64,000 bases of DNA. It comes from Aporrectodea caliginosa. Its lineage: Eukaryota; Annelida; Clitellata; Crassiclitellata; Lumbricidae. The position numbers and the translations under genes are program-made. The stretch spans positions 2,651,344 to 2,715,343 of the forward strand of contig JACEVL010001161.1 of the NCBI GenBank assembly GCA_020284085.1, read 5' to 3'. Position 1 is the stretch's first letter. Each line of letters opens with the position of its first letter. This document shows positions 13,208 through 34,285 of this stretch, one piece after another. The notes under the pieces were generated by a model. The model was given only the letters and a program-made list of their open reading frames with translations. It was not told where the DNA came from and ran no database searches.

Positions 13208-13673
13208 GGGGCCGTCCATAAATGACGTCACGCACCTAGGGGGGGAGGGGGGTCGGAAATTTGTGACGATGTGTGACATGGGGTGGGGGGGTCTGAGAAG
13301 TGTGACGTCACACCAGGTCTGTGTTATTAAATTTAACAATTAACAACAATTTCATTTTATTAATGACAGCACTAATTTTGAGGATTAAATTTTAATTATT
13401 TTTTTAATTATTTTAATGTATACGGGCACCATTATTAATAATTTTCTAATTATTTCAATATTTGGTCACCGTTAGATTTTAAAATATTCATGCTTTCCCT
13501 ATTTGTTCCATGAAGGAGCATTTTGCTTCGCCATGGAAATTTGGTTGTATGGGGGGGTCAGAGCTTTGTGACGTCATTTTCAGAGGGGGTGTTACTTTTG
13601 GTGACGAAGTGTGACGAGGGGGGGGGGGTTAAAAATCGGCCAAAATTGCGTGACGTCATTTATGGACGGCCCC
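13208..13673. mobile_element. GGGGCCGTCC MITE, copy 1
   Basis: The inverted ends are long and nearly perfect, beginning GGGGCCGTCCATAAATGACG and followed by TCACGC on both sides. TAA flanks both ends, compatible with a 3-bp TWA duplication of PIF/Harbinger type, but the superfamily is not certain. The subterminal G-runs and the repeated TGTGACG motif are conserved in copy 2 at 61479-61939. Noncoding. Confidence 0.8.
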
Positions 13674-13799
13674 TAAGTGCCACTTGGTGCAGTTGTAGTA
13701 GTAGTCGTTTCAGTTTAACGACACTTGATAACGAAGTCTTGGGACTGGCACTCTGTCAGAGTATAGCCCTACAAACAGTAGCGTAGTTGTGGCAACTGG

Positions 13800-13993
13800 C
13801 AATGCGGCGGCACTACACCAGGGCAAGCCAGGGCAAATGCCCTGGTAAGAAAGCCTTTGCCCTGGTCGTTGCCCCGCCAGAATGTTTGCTCTGCCGAGAA
13901 TTTATTTGTGGCATTAACCGCCCCTGCACTGGTTACTTGTATGATAGCCCTGGTTATGCTCTGGCTAGAAAAAAATGTCTGGCGCCACCACTG
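13800..13993 (-). repeat. hAT-end repeat fragment related to 58.62 kb
   Basis: Read on the minus strand from 13993, it begins CAGTGGTGGCGCCAGACATT, continues through CCAGAGCATAACC and CAAGTAACCAGTGCAG, and matches 58619-58700 on the plus strand. A CAGTGGCGGCGCCAG-type end is typical of hAT elements. No target duplication was found, so this copy is probably truncated. Confidence 0.55.
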
Positions 13994-14249
13994 ATTCGGA
14001 TGCCTGAAATAATTTTAAAAGTCTTTATAGGCATAGACCTACGCTACAACTTTTGGCTTCGAGACATCAGCCATAATTTTAATTGCAATAATAATTTATG
14101 AATTACGCTCTCAAAAATTGATTTCTAAACTGTGAGATTAGACGTTAAGTATTTTAATAATACTGCTTCATTGCTAACACGTCTATGTCTCGATACAATG
14201 TCATGCTACGGCTCCTAAGGTTCGTGCGCAGAGGGTCACCATAGCAGTT

Positions 14250-14600
14250 ATTGTCTGTATCGCTTAATGTCCATGGGCCATTCGGCGGGCCTAGTTGCGC
14301 GGATAGGGTTTCCGCCAGCCTCGCCAGGCCAGAAGAACTAGAAATGGGTCAACTCCCCTTCGCCGGCCTTGCTAATCAGGCGCTTGGCGGGTTTAATGAC
14401 CGATTCGGTCTTGCCATTACGAAATTCTGCCGCACCAAACGGACTATTATCCGACATAACTTCGGACGAGATTCGATGACGAGCGAACGGTTGGCGCAGA
14501 TCCCCACTGCCCCCTTCGATGGCAATCAATCGACTTCAAAGACTCCCGAGATTTAATCGACCGTTATCAAAATAGTCCCGGCCCCGATGCATGATTATGT
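14250..14600 (-). pseudogene. Ty3/gypsy-type integrase relic
   Basis: On the minus strand a short frame (14529-14338) reads FARHRISSEVMSDN and then, after an apparent internal deletion, NGKTESVIKPAKRLI. This corresponds to the integrase-core pattern FARHGIP-x-V-SDNG and the later NGKAExAVKxxKRL motif of Ty3/gypsy elements, with the catalytic aspartate in SDN. The surrounding 450 bp is CpG-rich, unlike its neighbours. Flanking LTRs were not seen. The assignment rests on motif resemblance only. Confidence 0.5.
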
Positions 14601-14904
14601 CGATACCGACTTAATTATCCCATGGACGGGGTGGAGTAGGGTGGCGACAGTAACGGCTCTTTCTGGGTCTCCGTCTAATAGCTATCGCAGATGTCCAAGC
14701 CTCAGACCAGTTCCTTAACGGCCGCTCTGATACAAGACATTATTTTATCGCGAGACAAAATGGTGACTCGGAAACCAAGTCAGCGAGTCAAATTCGAGTC
14801 CAGGGTCGTCGAATCCCAGTCCGAGTATACAAAGAATCGGTTTCGAGTCAGACTCCGAGTCCTTGGAGTACTCGAGTACTACATCGCTGCTAGCCTACAG
14901 AGCA

Positions 14905-14990
14905 ACAGCCTCAGTGATGAGCTCGAGTCCGTACTCTCCGCGTTAACAGGCCGAGCGCTCTAACCAATCGGCTGCCGGGCCACACGAATG
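14905..14990 (-). repeat. tRNA-derived SINE head, partial
   Basis: On the minus strand, GGCCCGGCAGCCGATTGGTT followed by AGAGCGCTCGGCCTGTTAACGC resembles an A-box/anticodon arm, with GCGGAGAGT downstream. The same head occurs in the SINE at 36483-36712. Confidence 0.5.
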
Positions 14991-15251
14991 TGACATTTGG
15001 GCCTACAAGTACAAAATGAATGTAACATGCGGTACATAAATTTGAACCTTTAATTTTTCTCTTATCGTGGTTCCGTATTTCATTGGCTCGATTATAGGCC
15101 TACTGTATGTATGTAGGCCTATGTGTATAATATATTGCTTCTGCTCTGTGATTCCGTCCTAAGCAAAAAACCCGTAGGCTTATAATACCGGCTTTATAAG
15201 CACCATGTTAATTTAGAATTTTCAATTGTATGGCATTCCGGTCGTCAAAAA

Positions 15252-15281
15252 AACCGGAACGCCACCGCGGTGCGTTCCGGT
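15252..15281. repeat. GC-rich hairpin
   Basis: ACCGGAACGC and GCGTTCCGGT are inverted around CACCGCGGT (the last base overlapping the stem). It lies just downstream of the mariner relic (minus sense) and may be a remnant of its terminus. Confidence 0.4.
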
Positions 15282-15312
15282 CCCAACAGAGCCCTGCTTC
15301 TGCTGCAGCAGA

Positions 15313-15690
15313 TTATTTATCTTTGTGTTTAGAGTCAAAGTTCTCTAGCTTATGCGAGGGTTGATCAATAAGCAGTGAGAAAAACATGCAAGCAAACGTG
15401 TTCAACAAAATCACTCTACAGTTTGTCAACATAGTTTCCACCGAGTGCAACGCATTTCCCCAGCGATGTTCAAGTGCCTTTACACAGTCCACGAAGAACT
15501 TACCATCAATCTGTTCAATCCACTCATTTATGGCCTGAATGACATCTTTATCGCTTTGAAAAGCAATGTCCACGGAGTGAATCTTTCAAAGTTCTGAACA
15601 TATGAAAATCAGATGGCGCCAAGTCTAGAGAATAGGGCAGGTAACCTCAGCAGTTCGAAGCCGCGGCCTTGGCAACAGTGGATGTGTTGG
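15313..15690 (-). pseudogene. mariner-type transposase C-terminal relic
   Basis: On the minus strand the motif LPYSLDLAPSDFHMFRTLK (about 15640-15585) equals the mariner signature (H)PPYSPDLAPSDYHLFRSL, which carries a catalytic aspartate. A frameshift near 15570 separates it from FQSDKDVIQAINEWIEQ (15562-15510), the usual downstream block of mariner transposases, and a RWGNAL segment follows. The N-terminal part and intact ends are not recognisable. This is a dead copy. Confidence 0.8.
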
Positions 15691-15845
15691 CTGGTGTTTG
15701 GCGTGATGAAACAGCACTCCTTGACGCAACTTTAGTAACACCTGACTGTATTTCCTCGCTCCAAGTAGCCTAGTAAATAGTCACAACATCCTCATTGACC
15801 AAAAAGACCGACGCCAAAATCTTGCCGGCTGAGGCAATCTTGTGG

Positions 15846-16436
15846 AGCTTGGACATTATGTCATCAGTATGCAAGTGTCAACAGAGCTTGGACATTATGT
15901 CATCAGTATGCGAGTGTCAACAGAGCTTGGACATTATGTCATCAGTATGCAAGTGTCAACAGAGCTTGGACATTATGTCATCAGTATGCAAGTGTCAACA
16001 GAGCTTGGACATTATGTCATCGGTATGCAAGTGTCAACAGAGCTTGGACATTATGTCATCAGTATGCAAGTGTCAACAGAGCTTGGACATTATGTCATCA
16101 GTATGCAAGTGTCAACAGAGCTTGGACATTATGTCATCAGTATGCAAGTGTCAACAGAGCTTGGACATTATGTCATCGGTATGCAAGTGTCAACAGAGCT
16201 TGGACATTATGTCATCAGTATGCAAGTGTCAACAGAGCTTGGACATTATGTCATCAGTATGCAAGTGTCAACAGAGCTTGGACATTATGTCATCAGTATG
16301 CAAGTGTCAACAGAGCTTGGACATTATGTCATCAGTATGCAAGTGTCAACAGAGCTTGGACATTATGTCATCAGTATGCAAGTGTCAACAGAGCTTGGAC
16401 ATTATGTCATCAGTATGCAAGTGTCAACAGAGCTTG
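15846..16436. repeat. 39-bp tandem array, about 15 copies
   Basis: The unit AGCTTGGACATTATGTCATC plus 19 further bases repeats in head-to-tail register with only a few substitutions (cga for caa once, cgg for cag twice). Because 39 is divisible by three, all frames stay open. The 217- and 210-residue frames across it are by-products, not genes. One more unit lies at 16858-16897, beyond a SINE insertion. There are no spacers, so it is not a CRISPR array. Confidence 0.95.
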
Positions 16437-16856
16437 TATTGTATTTGAATTGTATTGTATTGTATTGTATTTGAACACTTGTTATAGCGCCCCTACCAGA
16501 TTTCCCATTCAGAGGCGCTCCCGACTACTGCGCGGACGCTGAATCGGAGTTTCACGCCGAAGCGCATGAGCAATTGCGAGTGAAGGACTTGCCCAGGGTC
16601 CCTACGCGTCGGCTTTGAGGTGGATTCGAACCCGCAACCCTACGGCTGCAAGGCACCGAACATACCCCTATACCACCGCGCCCCAGTTGTATTGTGTTGT
16701 GTTTTATTGTGTTGTACTCCACGTTTATATTGCGACCGAGCCACCCGCAGTAAAGATCCGAGAAATTAATCTCTGATAAACCGACCGACCGGGAAGCGAA
16801 CCCGGGGCGCCGGCGTGACGAGCAGGCTACCAACCCACTCGGCCACTCAGGACCTC
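16437..16856 (-). mobile_element. SINE pair inserted in the 39-bp array
   Basis: Two tRNA-like heads face minus. One is at about 16685-16615, with the B-box GGTTCGAATCC. The other is at about 16860-16790, with GGTTCGCTTCC and a GTGGCCGAGTGGGTTGGTAG-type A arm resembling tRNA-Ser/Leu. An (AATACA)n-type tail (minus sense) lies at 16437-16475. The array stops at GAGCTTG and resumes with GAGCTTG, a 7-bp duplication consistent with retroposition. Confidence 0.75.
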
Positions 16857-16857
16857 T

Positions 16858-16897
16858 GAGCTTGGACATTATGTCATCAGTATGCAAGTGTCAACAG
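16858..16897. repeat. Orphan unit of the 39-bp array
   Basis: It is identical in sequence to the majority unit at 15846-16436 and was displaced about 420 bp by the SINE insertion. Confidence 0.9.
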
Positions 16898-17429
16898 GGC
16901 GTCCAGAACGGTGCTTATCTTCAGTTGACTGTCTGCTCCGCTGGAATTCAGCAATCCATCTGTGGATTGTAACCTGTGAAGGGGCATCATCACCTAAACT
17001 TCCCGGATGTCATTTGAAATTTCATGCGATGTCAATCCAATCATATGCAAATATTTAATCACAACACGTTACCCATTGTTTAAATTTTCATACAGCAGAC
17101 AACAAACAACAGTATTATGCCACAAATCAGTGTATTTTTCATATGCTGTTCTAAGGAAGGATTATTTAGCAGAAAAATACTTAAATAAAAAATATATGAA
17201 AAACACTTCCTTAACTGTGTTTCTCATTACTTATTGATCAACCCTCGAATTGCCTGTTCGGGAATTCGACTTGATCCATGGAGAACACCCTCGCACTCTC
17301 CACCTCTGTGGTTTCTTTCGCCAATGCACGCGAGTGGTAGGCCTAATGGTCTTGAGCGAGTGAATGTATGACCTTTCGGTGTGGTCGATTCCGTCGTTAG
17401 TAAAGAACGTCGTCTATTCTTTCTCTCTA

Positions 17430-28135
<10,706 letters not shown>

Positions 28136-28199
28136 GTCTGGCTTTCGGCGGTGAATCCAGGGGCGTCGGAAACCTCCTCTAAGAGAGGACTAAGTGCAT

Positions 28200-29020
28200 G
28201 TATCGTTTTACCACACAATCAGCCATATAGACGGGCGATTGGCTGTTTAAGAAGCGAGGCGTTCGCTATGTAACAACATCCGCCGGCGAAGAAACGTCGT
28301 CATCGAAAGCAACGAGTCAGAGAATTGAGTGGACCGTCTGTCGCCTGTTTTATCAGAGACCCTTGACGAACAATTTCCTCCTAATCAGACACCCTCGCTC
28401 TTTTATCTGTCTTCCTGTCTCCGTCGGAAGAAATGTGGCATAGCGAATAGCTAGTACATGATGCTGCAGCTGCTGCTGTTGGTCTTGCTGCTTTCGTTAC
28501 TGCAGCTGTTGCTGAAGTCTACATCTTTGTGCCGCCCTAAGCCTACTTGAGCCTCCGCATGCTGCGTGCGAAGGTGTTGCATGGCACTGTATAAAAACTT
28601 ATGAGCGCATTAGCTGTAACTAATGGTGATGCCGAGAGAAATAGGAGCAGGAGTCGAAAGACAGGAACAAGAAGATGCTGAAAGGAAAGACAAGACGAAG
28701 AAAAAGAAGTAGGAGAAGGAGGACGAGGACGAGAGGGAGGTAGAGATAGGGAGAGGTAGAAAGAGAGTTAGAGAGAGGGAGAAGGTAAAGGAAAAGGAAA
28801 GGGAGAGAAAGAGGGAGAGGGAGACGGATAGAGAGGGGGATGGGAGAGGGAGAGGAAGAGGATGAAGAATGAGAAGGAGAGGGAGGTTAAAGAAGCGACT
28901 GTAGAAGCAGAAAGAGATGCAGAGAGGAAAGAAAGAGGGAGTGAAGAGAAGTAAAAGAAGACAGCCAAAAAATAATAAAGAGTAGAATATCGAAGAGAAG
29001 ACAGCAAGAAATGTAAGAAG
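28200..29020. repeat. Upstream flank of Mieap-like gene with purine-rich tract
   Basis: 28200-28440 lies upstream of the first coding exon and has two ATTGGCT/CCAAT-type boxes (near 28240 and 28210). A strongly purine-rich plus strand (GAGAGGGAGA) fills 28620-29010. No gene is seen. Confidence 0.5.
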
Positions 29021-29387
29021 ACGAAACGTAGGCTAATTCTTCTAGCTCATGCCGTTTTCTTAATGCGATTGGTAGCTCATCAATTAGGCCTACGGTTAAA
29101 TTAATATGAAATATCTTTTATACGTTTAAACCTTCGGCTGGGAAACCATCTCCGTGTAATCGTCTCCTAAATACATCCATCATCAAATATTTACAAGTGA
29201 AAGAAATCTAGCGTAGGACGTAGATTAGTTAACTTCGCAGAAAAAATGACAACATTTTCTCATGCATGATGCATCGGCGTTTCAAGGGCCATCTTGTGCA
29301 ATCTTACTTTCTGATTAAGCCCCTACCTTTTTAATCATCAAGATATTATTTACGATCTTCTTTGGCTCAGCGCAGTTTTTAGGAACC

Positions 29388-29516
29388 TTTAGCAACAACA
29401 ACAACAGCAGCAGCAGCAACAACAAACAAACAACAAAAGCAGCAGCAACAGCAAACAAACAAACAACAACAGCAACAGCAACAAACAACAACAACAAACA
29501 AACAATAACAACAAAT
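29388..29516. repeat. (CAA)n/(CAG)n imperfect repeat
   Basis: CAACAACAGCAGCAG and CAAACAAACAA units. The Val/Cys/Leu-rich minus-strand frames here are artefacts. Confidence 0.85.
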
Positions 29517-29588
29517 GAAATGGATCTGATTTTCGCCCACATTCCGATTGGATCCACCCTTGAGCATCATCGTCTTAAAGGAAGGTCT

Positions 29589-29925
29589 AGGGGCGTAATA
29601 GACTATAGTGGTTAGCGTGCTGGACTCTCATTCGAAAGGTCGGGGATTCAAATTCCCGCCCTGGTAGAACTTTGTTTCAAGATTTCTGTTCTACACGTGC
29701 CGCTTGCAAACTAGAATATAACATGAGTACTATTGAGTAGGCTACGTTGGTCTTATCCTATCTGTGGAAAGATCAAGCCGCCCACGTATGCCGAGGCTAA
29801 GCAATGAGGTCGCTAACAATGCATACCCTGGCTGGCTGCCTCTCGAGGATAGCTCAAGGCATTGTACTTCTTCTAGGAGAAAGGCAGCATAATAGAAAAA
29901 ACCGGTCGGTCCCTGGTTCTCCCGC
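29589..29925 (+). mobile_element. tRNA-derived SINE, family with conserved body, copy 1
   Basis: The tRNA-like head has ATAGTGGTTAGCGTGCTGG (A-box side) and GGTCGGGGATTCAAATTCCC (B-box). The body includes GATTTCTGT, CCACGTATGCCGAGGCTAAG and TGGCTGCCTC, which recur in order in the copy at 45686-46010. Confidence 0.75.
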
Positions 29926-30877
29926 GCACGAACCACCATGCAAGACTTCGGCCTACATAATAATTATACACGATGCCAGGTCTGCTGATGAAACATCGGG
30001 TGTAGGCCTATACGTAGACGCATGTATATTTATGCATATGTTGGGCCTACGTCTGCATATTGATCTCAACAGATGTTATGGTGATTTTCTTGCCAGACGC
30101 CTATTTGCTGGTCGATTACTACCGCCGCTGGCCAGCAGACGATTGCAAAGCACCTGCAACATCATCAGCAGCAGCATCATCATCAGCATCAGCAGCATCA
30201 GCAACAGCAGAAGCCGACCAACGAACAAGAGGCTCGACGCCTTCCTTACTGAAGCCACCCCAAGTGCCAGACATCATTAGCCGTCAACCCAAAATAGTTC
30301 TGCACCTGCTGAGGAGGTTCTCTTGAGTCACCTGCAACATGATGTAGATCCCATCTATTGCTATCGCAGTGTTTACATCATATCTACTTCTGCATAGCAC
30401 AACGATTTCTAGTGATATGTTAGGTCGGAATGTGCACGGCCTATCCACGTCTACGTTCCCAGACAGCTCTACGTCTAAATATTGTACGTTTCTGATTGAT
30501 GTCGAGGCCTACGCATTAAGCGTTCTGCGTTTCAGTTCATCCTGCAGAGGTCTAGGTAGTTTGTGCAAACAGAATCATCTTAAACGCAAACGATTTGCTG
30601 ACGATATTGTAAACTTACAACACAAAATTACGTGCTGCTTTCTATGCATCACTTCTTGCTTTATAAACATTTATATAGGCATGTGGCATAACAATTATCA
30701 ATAGCTCTGTATTTACTTTGGTCTGTTTATTTGCAAATCTACTCTATTTTGCATCGCATGTTGTAATGGGCTATATTCAGTGGTTAAATTCAGCCGGATC
30801 CCGCGACCCGCCACCTGAACTATGAGAACCGGCCACCACCTACATGAGGTGATCTGTCACCCAAATGTGTTTTTGGG

Positions 30878-31137
30878 GAGAGATGGTAATGGTAACACTC
30901 TGGCACGAAGAGCAGAAGATCAGCACGCGCGCGGGATCGCTCCCCGCTACCCTTCCAAAGGTCAGCTCAGCCTTTAATTCGCCAGATGGCATTGGTAAAG
31001 TGAGCAGTAGGACAGATGGGCGCCTTGCATGGCTGCCAACAGATAAATTAAGACTCCTGTAATAACTTGTGATCATCCGTTCAACTATGAATTGTAATCA
31101 TACCGCGGTGTGTCAGTTTGAAATAATAAACGAAGAA
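30878..31137 (+). mobile_element. tRNA-derived SINE, copy 2 of the 17.9-kb family
   Basis: The head ATGGTAATGGTAACACTCTG and GGGATCGCTCCCC is followed without interruption by the body TTAATTCGCCAGATGGCATT and the AATAAACGAAG tail. It serves as the uninterrupted reference for copy 1. Confidence 0.7.
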
Positions 31138-31139
31138 GT

Positions 31140-33270
31140 CGACGATTATAATAATCGATCATATGCATAGTGTTTCACATGTTTTATGTGTTTTCTGAAT
31201 AGCGAAAAGCCAGTATCAGTTGTAGATTCTCCAGATAGGCTTAGGTTTTTGAAATGCAAAACTTTGGCGATCCGCCACCTCTGGATGAGCAGTCTATAGG
31301 CCAACCACTGGCTATGTTAGGCTATGTGTATCAGGGGCTGAAGTCATCGGTTGGGTCTTTGTCAGTAACTCGCAGCCGCAGGTGAATAATTTCAACAGTC
31401 TAGCCTACAGAGGTAATTTATAATGTGTAAAAAAACCTTAGAAATCAGGGTAAGAGTTACAAAAGCTGCCACGGTCCACGGATGACAGCGTTTAACTGTC
31501 GAAAGGTAAGTGACAGTCTGTGACAAAGTGTTTCCTTTCACCTCTCCTCTATAACCGATTCTTTGCCTGCTTTTGCCTAGCGTTTTGGTTGCCAACTGTC
31601 ATTTCGGTCTCAAATTTCCTGATAGCTCGTTCGGATTTGCAATCGCTTCATTCGATGATTACACTATTTTCTGAAAAGAAAGGGGAAACATCGCCAAAGT
31701 TCCAAACAACAAACTTATATTGTTATTCGAGCATTGTCGGTTTGCTTTATACTTATGAACTGTAACGCCATACATGTACATTTAGGCTGGAATATAGGCT
31801 GTGTTTTGTGAGGCACTAGAAGTTGCTATCTCAAGTGCCAAGATACTTAAATCTATCATACCTCTGCTCACTAGCTGGTTGACCTGGGAAAGAGATATAG
31901 ATGCCTAAAATAGATTAAAAATATACAATGGCAACATGTTTGTTCACGTTTATGCAAAAATTATTCAACAACAATGAAATTAGAAGATTTGAACACGAAA
32001 TGAACGTGTTGCTTGTCTGAATCCTTTTCTGTTGCAACGTGCAGAAAGTGCTCACCCTTCGGAATACACGCGGGACACAATGCGCTGTCTGCCGGGATTC
32101 AGGATAATTTTCCTGAGTAGACAATGCTTTCCGGTATTAGTTCCCAGAGAGCAGATTGGATCAATGTTGCACCAATGTTGACCAATCTTCCCATTACCGC
32201 TGTCCAACATTGTGCAAGCGTGTGTTCCACCTGGTTTGTCAGGCGCTACAATTGGCCTACGCCTGTGTATTCAGTTAGGATTAGTTATCAGAGAAACACC
32301 CTGCCACGTCGATCGAAGTAAACTTATGTACTTCTCATCCGTCATAATGCAGCTTAGTAGTCTACAGCCCAAGTCAGGAACTTTCAATTCTGTAAGACCA
32401 ATTCATATTTGAATGAAATCTGTTTGATATTCGAGTAGACCTACACTGCTTTTGTGGATGCTTTCAGCGACACTCTATAATGCATAATGCATTATTAGAC
32501 CTACTTAACTATTCGAAAGTACAGTAAGTAGGCCTACAGTTTATTCGTCATTACATAAACAGAGGCAGAGACCTAGCCTACTCAGATGGAAACGCCAAAT
32601 AAGAAGGCAAATTATTCGATATCGTTTAGTAGGCCCTACAGGAAGGAAATGATTATATTGGACTATCGGACTATCTGTCTGTTCTACGCTTAGGTGGGGC
32701 TTCAGTAGTCTCTAGTTTTCTTGCGATCTTTCAATGACCGGTAGGCCTACTTCGAATGATTGTTTCCAATGTGGTTTTATTTTGTAGAATCTACAACACC
32801 GCTAAGAAGTCTCCCTGAATTTTCTACTAATCGACAACACATCTCACGACTCATAAGAAAAATTGAAGCCAAAAGCCCTTAAATGTGTGCACGTACACAG
32901 TGTTGATATCATCCTATAGGATACATCCTATACTTTAGGACGAAGTGTTCTTATTCATATTATTATAGTCAGTTGTGGCCTAGTTCTGTTCGCTGCTTAG
33001 AGTCCAAGTCCTATGTCATCAGTTGGATACACTGGATTCTCTATGTTGATACAGATTTGCACTCAAATGGTATTTCATTTTCCTATACAAAAACTGCATT
33101 GTTTCTTGTCCTCCGGCTTGATCAGCCGACTTCAAACAGGAAGTAGTTACCTATGCTTCATTCGCCCTATATGTTCGCGGTCTTAACCTGACTGCATTGA
33201 ACCAAAAGTTAACCTTACGGATTAACCAAGATCACATACTTCTTCAGCAGAGTAGGTCCTGCTTCAAAGT
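31140..33270. other. Intergenic, nothing recognised
   Basis: No conserved frame, RNA gene or delimitable repeat. TAGGCCTA palindromes are frequent. TTTATT at 32776-32781 and 32540-32545 would be AATAAA signals for the glycosyltransferase mRNA on the minus strand, giving a 3' UTR of about 500-750 nt. That is inference. Confidence 0.35.
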
Positions 33271-33277
33271 CACTGCT

Positions 33278-33874
33278 TCAAAGCAAACCAGCCATTCTGA
33301 GGACATTCTGACCGATTTCGGCGAACATTCCACTGGAGTTGAGCAACGTCGTTCGATTGGCATACTCCGACGGATTGGGATGCGTCCAGTGGAAAGCGTT
33401 GACGTCCTGTCTCCAGTCGGGAATGGTGTTCATGTTCGTGTGGTCTTTGCTCATGTTGTGGTAGTCGTGGACCCAGATGGGATGGCAGCGCGAGTGGTAG
33501 CAGATCACCTGGAGCCGTCGGTCGATTCGCAGCAGATGCGGATACTTTTCCAGCAGCTTGTAGGGCATCATGACTCCGCTGAATCCGTGGACGTCGTTGT
33601 GGAGCGTCCGCATGGATTCGCGGAAGATGCGCCAGAACGGAGCGTTCTTCTTTCCGTAGGAGATTCCGAAGTTGACGGAGTCTGGGAAGGGCCAGCTCCA
33701 GTCGACCCAGTCGAAGGAAGCGACGGCGTCGTATCCGCGATCCACGTCCGACAACGGCTTCACCCAGATGGCGTCCGTATCCGTGTAGACTCCGCCGTAC
33801 TTGATCATCAGATCGACGCGGATCAGGTCAGACATCAGAGCACGGTAGAATGGCTCGATCTTACCCTGGTAGAT
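33278..33874 (-). CDS. Glycosyltransferase terminal exon with DXD motif
   Basis: The acceptor CTGTAG|ATCTACCAG is phase 0. It encodes IYQGKIEPFYRALMSDLIR and the DXD segment, then the C-terminal half of the GT32 fold and the stop. It is separated from the previous exon by 2873 bp containing a hAT MITE, a small hAT MITE and a SINE. Confidence 0.88.
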   Translation of the reverse strand: MYQGKIEPFYRALMSDLIRVDLMIKYGGVYTDTDAIWVKPLSDVDRGYDAVASFDWVDWSWPFPDSVNFGISYGKKNAPFWRIFRESMRTLHNDVHGFSGVMMPYKLLEKYPHLLRIDRRLQVICYHSRCHPIWVHDYHNMSKDHTNMNTIPDWRQDVNAFHWTHPNPSEYANRTTLLNSSGMFAEIGQNVLRMAGLL

Positions 33875-34242
33875 CTACAGGTATACCATCAAAGAAACCA
33901 TGTATAGGCTACATGTATGCTGCCACTATAGGCATCCGATCAATGATACATTCAGTCGTGTTTTCAATTATGCCATCTATATGATTCATTCAATGATAAA
34001 TAATAAACGGTGCATTTTCATAATGCACTGAAGAATATTTCCGTAGTGCATTAAAGAATAAGATACATTCAATTATTCGGTTATACATTTTCGTCACTTC
34101 CCTTCCAAACTGTAGGCCTAGAGCTAAGTTCAGTTCAGTCTCATTATTTTCTTCTTTTTTTATTCATGCAACTTGTATGTACCTGGCTGCGATTTGTCAA
34201 TTCGAGAGTAGACCCTAATAATAAACGAATATATATAATATA

Positions 34243-34285
<43 letters not shown>

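Larger units (their letters stand above)
12840..14889. mobile_element. hAT-like element with GAGTC-rich ends, nested insertions
   Basis: The left end reads CAGTGATGTAGTCCGTCGAG. The right end reads inward as CAGCGATGTAGTACTCGAG. Both subterminal regions (12840-12985 and 14760-14880) are arrays built on GAGTCC/CGAGTC. I could not find a matching 8-bp duplication, so the two ends may belong to different copies. The interior holds a MITE (13208-13673), a repeat fragment (13800-13993) and an integrase relic (14250-14600). Confidence 0.5.

Noticed and set aside
13776..13993. Complete hAT element between CAGTAGCG and CCACCACTG
   Set aside because: The two ends do not match each other and the flanking octamers differ. 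Only the right end belongs to a known repeat in this window.
15795..16474. 217- and 210-codon open frames with repeated SLDIMSSVCKCQQ or ELGHYVISMQVST
   Set aside because: The frames exist only because a 39-bp tandem repeat is divisible by three. Several frames are open at once, and nothing marks a start, splice site or domain.
15846..16897. Possible CRISPR-like array
   Set aside because: Units are contiguous with no spacers and the genome is an animal's. It is a minisatellite.
29804..30280. 158-codon plus-strand frame
   Set aside because: It begins inside a SINE, then runs through an ATC/AGC-rich stretch. No motif and no splice context.
33197..33907. 236-codon plus-strand frame
   Set aside because: It is the mirror of the glycosyltransferase terminal exon, whose minus-strand frame has the DXD motif and consistent splice sites.
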